Below, piece after piece: positions 57,114-64,000 of a DNA stretch of 64,000 bases (position 1 is the stretch's first letter; every line of letters begins with the position of its first letter). The translations under genes and the position numbers were made by a program. Under the pieces are notes generated by a model. The model was not told the DNA's origin. It ran no database searches and saw only the letters and a list, made by a program, of their open reading frames with translations. The DNA comes from Bubalus kerabau (lineage: Eukaryota > Chordata > Mammalia > Artiodactyla > Bovidae), in contig NC_073624.1 of assembly GCF_029407905.1 (NCBI RefSeq), positions 118,854,001 through 118,918,000 of the forward strand, written 5' to 3'.

Positions 57114-58040
57114 ATGAAGAGACAGAGGAATAGCCAGCAGATAAAGGAACAGGATAAATGCCCACCAAACCAAACAAAAGAGTAAGAGATAGGGAATCTA
57201 CCTGATAAAGAATTCTGAATAATGATAGTGAAATTGATCCAAAATCTTGAAATTAAAATGGAATCACAGATAAATAGCCTGGAGGCAAGGATTGAGAAGA
57301 TGCAAGAAAGGTTTAACAAGGACTTAGAAGAAATAAAACAGAGTCAATATATAATGAATAATGCAATAAGTGAAATTAAAAACACTCTGGAGGCAACAAA
57401 TAGTAGAATAACAGAGGCAGAAGATAGGATTAGTGAATTCGAAGATAGAATGGTAGAAATAAATGAATCAGAGAGGATAAAAGAAAAACGAATTAGAAGA
57501 AATGAGGACAATCTCAGAGACCTCCAGGACAATATTAAACGCTACAACATTCGAATCATAGGGGTCCCAGAAGAAGAAGACAAAAAGAAAGACCATGAGA
57601 AAATACTTGAGGAGATAATAGTTGAAAACTTCCCTAAAATGGGGAAGGAAATAATCACCCAAGTCCAAGAAACCCAGAGAGTCCCAAACAGGATAAACCC
57701 AAGGCAAAAAAACCCAAGACACATAGTAATCAAATTAACAAAGATCAAACACAAAGAACAAATATTAAAGGCAGCAAGGGAAAAACAACAAATAACACAC
57801 AAGGGAATACCCATAAGGATAACAGCTGATCTTTCAATAGAAACTCTTCAAGCCAGGAGGGAATGGCAAGACATACTTAAAATGATAAAAGAAAATAACC
57901 TACAGCCCAGATTATTGTACCCAGAAAGGATCTCATTCAAGTATGAAGGAGAAATCCAAAGCTTTTCAGACAAGCAAAAGCTGAGAGAATTCTGCACCAC
58001 CAAACCAGCTCTCCAACAAATACTAAAGGATATTCTCTAG
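57114..58040 (+). pseudogene. L1 ORF1 (RNA-binding chaperone), N-terminus broken
   Basis: L1 ORF1p is a trimeric RNA-binding chaperone that packages L1 RNA in cytoplasmic particles. The likely original ATG is at 57,114, 308 codons from the stop, but TAA (57,183) and TGA (57,216) interrupt codons 24 and 35. TGA in TTCTGA may be a decayed CpG arginine codon. From the in-frame ATG at 57,222 a 272-residue frame is open. It holds a coiled-coil-rich first part (MESQINSLEARIEKMQERF, EAEDRISEFEDRMVEIN), an RRM-like middle (NIRIIGVPEEE) and the conserved C-terminal domain (TADLSIETLQARREWQDIL, YPERISFKYEGEI). So most of the trimerisation and nucleic-acid-binding region remains encoded if translation started there. 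Confidence 0.9.
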
Positions 58041-58091
58041 ACAGAAAACACAAAAATGGTGTATAAATTCGAACCCAAAACAATAAAGTAA

Positions 58092-61000
58092 ATGGCAACG
58101 GGATCATACTTATCAGTAATTACCTTAAACGTAAATGGGTTGAATGCCCCCAACCAAAAGACAAAGACTGGCTGAATGGATACAAAAACAAGACCCCTAC
58201 ATATGTTGTCTACAAGAGACCCACCTCAAAACAGGGGACACATACAGACTGAAAGTGAAGGGCTGGAAAAAGATTTTCCATGCAAATAGGGACCAAAAGA
58301 AAGCACGAGTAGCAATCTTCATATCAGATAAAATAGACTTTAAAACAAGGACTGTGAAAAGAGACAAAGATGGTCACTACATAATGATCAAAGGATCAAT
58401 CCAAGAAGAAGATATAACAATTATAAATATATATGCACCTAACACGGGAGCACCGCAGTACGTAAGACAAATGCTAACAAGTATGAAAGGAGAAATTAAC
58501 AATAACACAATAATAGTGGGAGACTTTAATACCCCACTCACACCTATGGATAGATCAACTAAACAGAAAATTAACAAGGAAACACAAACTTTAAACGATA
58601 CAATAGACCAGTTAGACCTAATTGATATCTATAGGACATTTCATCCCAAAACAATGAATTTCACCTTTTTCTCAAGCGCACATGGAACCTTCTCCAGGAT
58701 AGATCACATCCTGGGCCATAAAGCTAGCCTTGGTAAATTCAAAAAAATAGAAATCATTCCAAGCATCTTTTCTGACCACAATGCAGTAAGATTAGATCTC
58801 AATTACAAGAGGAAAACTACTAAAAATTCCAACGTATGGAGGCTGAACAACACACTGCTGAATAACCAACAAATCACAGAAGAAATCAAAAAAGAAATCA
58901 AAATTTGCATAGAAATGAATGAAAATGAAAACACAACAACCCAAAACCTGTGGGACACTGTAAAAGCAGTCCTACGGGGAAAGTTCATAGCAATACAGGC
59001 ACACCTCAAGAAACAAGAAAAAAGTCAAATAAATAACCTAACTCTACACCTAAAGCAACTAGAAAAGGAAGAAATGAAGAACCCTAGGGTTAGTAGAAGG
59101 AAAGAAATCTTAAAACTTAGAGCAGAAATAAATGCAAAAGAAACAAAAGAGATCATAGCAAAAATCAACAAAACCAAAAGCTGGTTCTTTGAAAGGATAA
59201 ATAAAATTGACAAACCATTAGCCAGACTCATCAAGAAGCAAAGGGAGAAAAATCAAATCAATAAAATTAGAAATGAAAATGGAGAGATCACAAAAGACAA
59301 CACAGAAATACAAAGGATCATAAGAAAGTACTATCAACAATTATATGCCAATAAAATGGACAACGTGGAAGAAATGGACAAATTCTTAGAAAAGTACAAC
59401 TTTCCAAAACTCGATCAGGAAGAAATAGAAAATCTTAACAGACCCATCACAAGCACGGAAATTGAAACTGTAATCAAAAATCTTCCAGCAAACAAAAGCC
59501 CAGGTCCAGACGGCTTCACAGCTGAATTCTACCAAAAATTTAGAGAAGAGCTAACACCTATCCTGCTCAAACTCTTCCAGAAAATTGCAGAGGATGGTAA
59601 ACTTCCAAACTCATTCTATGAGGCCACCATCACCCTAATACCAAAACCTGACAAAGATCTCACAAAAAAAGAAAACTACAGGCCAATATCACTGATGAAC
59701 ATAGATGCAAAAATCCTTAACAAAATTCTAGCAATCAGAATCCAACAACACATTAAAAAGATCATACACCATGACCAAGTGGGCTTTATCCCAGGGATGC
59801 AAGGATTCTTCAATATCTGCAAATCAATCAATGTAATAAACCACATTAACAAATTGAAAAATAAAAACCATATGATTATCTCAATAGATGCAGAGAAAGC
59901 CTTTGACAAAATTCAACATCCATTTATGATCAAAACTCTCCAGAAAGCAGAAATAGAAGGAATATACCTCAACATAATAAAAGCTATATATGACAAACGC
60001 ACAGCAAACATTATCCTCAATGGTGAAAAATTGAAAGCATTTCCTCTAAAGTCAGGAACAAGACAAGGGTGCCCACTTTCACCATTACTATTCAACATAG
60101 TTTTGGAAGTTTTGGCCACAGCAATCAGAGCAGAAAAAGAAATAAAAGGAATCCAAATTGGAAAAGAAGAAGTAAAGCTCTCACTGTTTGCAGATGACAT
60201 GATCCTCTACAAAGAAAACCCTAAAGATTCCACCAGAAAATTACTAGAACTAGTCAATGACTATAGTAAAGTTGCAGGATATAAAATCAACACACAGAAA
60301 TCCCTTGCATTCCTATCCACTAATAATGAGAAAACAGAAAGAGAAATTAAGGAAACAATTCCATTCACCATTGCAACGGAAAGAATAAAATACTTAGGAC
60401 TGTACCTACCTAAAGAAACTAAAGACCTATATATAGAAAACTATTAAACACTGGTGAAAGAAATCAAAGAGGACACTAACAGATGGAGAAATATACCATG
60501 TTCATGGATTGGAAGAATCAATATAGTGAAAATGAGTATACTACCCAAAGCAATCTATAGATTCAATGCAATCCCTATCAAGCTACCAACAGCATTCTTC
60601 ACAGAGCTAGAACAAATAATTTCACAATTTGTATGGAAATACAAAAAACCTCGAATAGCCAAAGCGATCTTGAGAAAGAAGAATGGAACTGGAGGAATCA
60701 ACCTACCTGACTTCAGGCTCTACTACAAAGCCACAGTTATCAAGACAGTATGGTACTGGCACAAAGACAGAAATATAGATCAATGGAACAAAATAGAAAG
60801 CCCAGAGAGAAATCCACGCACATATGGACAGCTTATCTTTGACAAAGGAGGCAAGAATATACAATGGATTAAAGACAATCTCTTTAACAAGTGGTGCTGG
60901 GAACTCTGGTCAACCACTTGTAAAAGAATGAAACTAGAACACTTTCTAACACCATACACAAAAATAAACTCAAAATGGATTAAAGATCTCAATGTAAGAC

Positions 61001-61926
61001 CAGAAACTATAAGACCAGAAACTCTAAAACTCCTAGAGGAGAACATAGGCAAAACACTATCTGACATACATCACAGCAGGATCCTCTATGACCCACCTCC
61101 CAGAATATTGGAAATAAAAGCAAAAATAAACAAATGGGGCCTAATTAACCTTAAAAGCTTCTGCACATCAAAGGAAACTATTAGCAAGGTGAAAAGACAG
61201 CCTTCAGAATGGGAGAAGATAATAGCAAATGAAGCAACTGACAAACAACTAATCTCGAGAATATACAAGCAACTCCTACAGCTCAACTCCAGAAAAATAA
61301 ATGACCCAATCAAAAAATGGGCCAAAGAACTAAATAGACATTTCTCCAAAGAAGACATACAGATGGCTAACAAACACATGAAAAGATGCTCAACATCACT
61401 CATTATCAGAGAAATGCAAATCAAAACCACTATGAGGTACCATTTCACACCAGTCAGAATGGCTGCGATCCAAAAGTCTACAAGCAATAAATGCTGGAAA
61501 GGGTGTGGAGAAGAGGGAACCCTCTTGCACTGTTGGTGGGAATGCAAACTAGTACAGCCACTTTGGAGAACAGTGTGGAGATTCCTTAAAAAACTGGAAA
61601 TAGAACTGCCTTATGATCCAGCAATCCCACTGCTGGGCATACACACTGAGGAAACCAGAAGGGAAAGAGACACGTGTACCCCACTATTCATCGCAGCACT
61701 GTTTATAATAGCCAGGACATGGAAGCAACCTAGATGTCCATCAGCAGATGAATGGATAAGAAAGCAGTGGTACATATACACAATGGAGTATTACTCAGCC
61801 ATTAAAAAGAATACATTTGAATCAGTTCTAATGAGGTGGATGAAAGTGGAGCCTATTATACAGAGTGAAGTAAGCCAGAAAGAAAAACACCAATACAGTA
61901 TACTAACGCATATATATGGAATTTAG
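58092..61926 (+). pseudogene. L1 ORF2 (endonuclease-reverse transcriptase), two lesions
   Basis: ORF2p nicks target DNA and reverse transcribes its RNA at the nick. The expected ATG at 58,092 is followed after about 18 codons by a run of five C (58,147-58,151), one more than the frame allows, so the frame is lost. A second ATG at 58,144 opens a 767-codon frame. It contains endonuclease motifs (QETH at about 58,213; GDFNTPL at about 58,519; SDHNAVRLDL at about 58,773) and RT motifs (QGCPLSPLLFN at about 60,064; FADD at 60,187). A single in-frame TAA at 60,445 ends it, where the related frame has lysine. The frame then reopens at once to 61,926 with the cysteine motif CWKGCGEEG...HCWWEC. Length would be about 1,278 codons, normal for L1. 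A 15-bp tandem duplication lies at 60,996. Confidence 0.95.
60996..61025 (+). repeat. 15-bp in-frame tandem duplication in ORF2
   Basis: AAGACCAGAAACTAT (60,996) is repeated as AAGACCAGAAACTCT (61,011), adding five residues (VRPETIRPETLKLL). The related L1 at 38 kb has a single copy (VRPETIKLLEENIG). Confidence 0.95.
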
Positions 61927-62115
61927 AAAGATGGTAACAATAACCCTGTGTACGAGACAGCAAAAGAGACACTGATGTATAGATCAGTCTTATGGACTCT
62001 GTGGGAGAGGGAGAGGGTGAGGAGATTTGGGAGAATGGCATTGAAACATGTATAGTATCATGTATGAAATGAAAAAAGAAAAAGAGACCATTAAAAAAAA
62101 AAAAAAGAAAAAAAT
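61927..62115 (+). other. Short L1 3' UTR and A tail
   Basis: After the ORF2 stop, about 130 bp match the 38-kb copy (AAAGATGGTAACAATAACCC to GAAACATGTATAGTATCATG). The sequence then departs into GAAATGAAAAAAGAAAAAG and the A tail. The module with GTTGCCAGTCCAGGTTCG and GGGAACACGTGTA, seen at 32 kb and 39 kb, is missing. Confidence 0.9.
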
Positions 62116-62131
62116 AAAATTGAAGAGAGAT

Positions 62132-63820
62132 ATTCTATGTAGTGGGCTTAGGGCAGGAAAGATTTTGCAAATTCACCCACAGTGGGGGAGGGGGAAATAT
62201 ATATATATATACACACATACACACACACACTATATAATACATATCTGCATATTTAATATATATTTATATAGTAATGTTTGCATACATATGTATAATCATT
62301 TATATGTTTATACATATGAATATGGGTATATAATACATAGTGAGGATTAAATTTTTGTAATCACACATCACACTGAAAAAATTTTAAAGTTAATTTTTAA
62401 TATATTAAGATTTCAAAAAATTCTATTCAAAATCAGTATCTATTCTACTACTAGAATAGTCATATAAAATTTTAAGTCTATACAAAATTACACTCTAGCT
62501 GCAAGTGTTGTTGCATATGGTGGAATAGTTTCAGTAAAATTCATATATTTAACTCAAGTAAGGGCATTAATATTTTCTTTAAACACCAAGTTATGTCACA
62601 CATAAACACATGTATACAGACAAATACAAGCTGCCACCTACAGAGAATTGTCATTATAAGTATTTCAATAAGGTTATATATGTGGTCTGGCCTTGTTTAC
62701 TTGATAAGCACCCTTATTAAGAAATGGAGGCAATATAAAGATGAATCTTTGATTGTGGCTTGTTTCTAATGGAAGACAAATTATGTTTAAATTGTGAAAT
62801 GATATCTATTCTGGTTATAATTTTAAAACTTTAAAAAATTACTTAAATAAGACTAAAGTGAAAAAAAGAAGTTTGGTAAGGCCGACAGCTGTATCAATTT
62901 GATAAGCACCGAAAAACAGAAATCACAACACAGGAATTTTGCTATTTTTGCCTTAATACTCCAAGTGGAGAAATTCATTTTGTGGCAATAGGCACTGCAG
63001 AAAACTTACTCAGTTTCTCTGCCAATATGACAATTTGCATAACATTACCCACAATGCTTCATGTTGTGATTTTGCTTTGAAAACAGTTTTAATTGAGTCT
63101 TGCTGAGCTGCATTAATGTGTCTGTTTAAATTGAACAAACCTAATTATCTCACATGAAAGTTATGCTACCTCTGGTGTGGCAAAGCTGATGCAGTTAAAG
63201 TCAGCCAGATGTATTAATTGAGTATTGTAAACACTCAGTGTATCTGGTAAAGAACAGTTCATTATACATTAGTACTGGACAATTTGTAACATATCCACAC
63301 CAACAACAATATACCTGTCCAATGCAATATTATCTTTGGAATAAAATCCATAAACACCAGAATGTGAGGACCACCATGTCTTGTGTAGATTTACGATTTT
63401 CTATCTCACACATTTTAGTTCTATACTTTGAAAACTGAATTTTCTGAAGCATTCATAAGATTTAGTCTTTACCTCTTTGTATTCTTTTAAAAAAATTAAA
63501 TCATAAGAAACTATGATTTTGTATTTCTGCTCCACAGGTAAGGATCTTAAAAGTTGCCACTCTATTCTAACAAGGAAAAAGTTAAACAACTTTTATAGGA
63601 TTTATTAAAAACTTGGACAATTGCTGCCCCAAGGTTTGAAAAGTAGACCTGAATACAAGAAGTAAATTTACAGAATCAGAGACTCAACATTGGGAATCAT
63701 TGTAGGAACAAGTGCCAGGATAGAGGAAAATCTGAACTGTAATCAATAAATTTATGGAGGCTCAATATGGATAAATATGAGAGTTAAATACTCCAGAGAC
63801 ACCCAATCTGGGAGGTGATG
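62132..63820. other. Largely unique DNA; candidate conserved non-coding sequence
   Basis: Apart from a microsatellite at 62,196, no interspersed repeat is recognised. About 62,880-63,240 has more balanced composition and several TAAT-type words (TTAATTGAG, ATTAATG, CTAATTATC), as seen in developmental enhancers, but nothing here proves conservation. No exon seen. Confidence 0.4.
62196..62236. repeat. (TA)n(CA)n microsatellite
   Basis: About eight TA units, then CA units with one interruption, followed by ATATA-rich DNA. Confidence 0.9.
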
Positions 63821-63956
63821 GTGGTGGTTTAGTTGCTAAATTGTGTCTGACTCCTGGCGACTCCATAGATTGGAGACTGACAGGCTCCTCTGTCCTTGAG
63901 ATTTTCCAGGCAAGAATACTGCAGTGGGTTGCTATTTCCTTCTCCAGGAGATCTTC
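63821..63956 (-). repeat. Bov-tA SINE fragment
   Basis: Antisense: GGTGGTTTAGTTGCTAAATTG to CCTTCTCCAGGAGATCTTCC. The tRNA-like head is absent or lost, and the copy gives way to unrelated sequence. Confidence 0.9.
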
Positions 63957-64000
63957 CCCCACAATTTTGTGATGTTTAACTCAAGGAGATCAACCATGTC

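Larger units (their letters stand above)
53257..62131 (+). mobile_element. Near-full-length L1 LINE, 8.8 kb, inactivated
   Basis: All parts of an L1 are present in order: the GGAGGAGCCAAGATGGCGG start, a long 5' UTR, ORF1, a 51-bp spacer, ORF2, a short 3' UTR and an A tail. Target duplications AAAATTCAAGAGAGAT (53,257) and AAAATTGAAGAGAGAT (62,116) differ at one base. The site TATT|AAAA is the preferred L1 endonuclease target. The high identity of the two flanks, the CpG-rich 5' end and few coding lesions argue for a fairly recent insertion. It cannot make full ORF1p or ORF2p. No other transposon has inserted into it. Confidence 0.96.

Noticed and set aside
57344..61547. Minus-strand frames of 60-153 codons across the L1
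   Set aside because: Shadows of ORF1 and ORF2 on the opposite strand, in a known coding region.

Overview
The window is non-coding, AT-rich mammalian nuclear DNA from a ruminant, most likely a bovid. The evidence is the repeat content. It holds many Bov-tA and BOV-A2 SINEs, many 5'-truncated BovB (RTE-clade) LINEs, ruminant-type L1 elements, CHR (cetartiodactyl tRNA-Glu) SINEs, and an LTR that resembles the cattle family BTLTR1. The sequence alone does not separate cattle from other bovids. I found no exon, no intact protein-coding host gene and no RNA gene. Every long reading frame except one doubtful 147-codon frame lies in a transposon or a simple repeat.

Layout. 0-7 kb: an old L1 3' end, a 1.3-kb TATACACA/TATGTGTG tract split by two BOV-A units, and an old minus-strand L1 (5' UTR at about 6.57 kb) broken by Bov-tA, BovB and CHR insertions. 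7-15 kb: mostly unique sequence with scattered SINEs and BovB tails, and a degenerate tandem repeat (about 136-bp period) at 14.5-15.1 kb. 15.7-25.2 kb: a BovB-rich block with a tail-to-tail inverted BovB pair, a 355-bp direct duplication, and a BovB split by an endogenous-retrovirus LTR with primer-binding site. 25-37 kb: SINEs including a three-unit BOV-A, MIR relics and unique DNA. 37.1-39.4 kb: a truncated L1 carrying a polyadenylated retrocopy with its own target duplication. 39.8-43.6 kb: a Tigger-like DNA transposon split by BovB and an old LTR split by BOV-A2. 44-48.5 kb: TE-poor. 49-52 kb: BovB and SINEs. 53.26-62.13 kb: a nearly full-length 8.8-kb L1. 62-64 kb: largely unique.

The dominant element is the 8.8-kb L1. 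It has a 16-bp target duplication at a TT|AAAA site, a CpG-rich promoter, a T-rich higher-order tandem array in its 5' UTR, an ORF1 with two N-terminal stops, an ORF2 with one frameshift and one nonsense codon, and a shortened 3' UTR. It and its relatives supply the endonuclease and reverse transcriptase that explain the polyA-tailed, target-duplicated insertions seen elsewhere. BovB supplies the equivalent machinery for the BOV-A and Bov-tA SINEs, which share its 3' end. No unknown operon-like or defence-like system is visible. The most notable structures are repeat-derived: the L1 5' UTR array, the nested retrocopy, the 136-bp tandem repeat, the BOV-A trimer and the retroviral LTR inside BovB.
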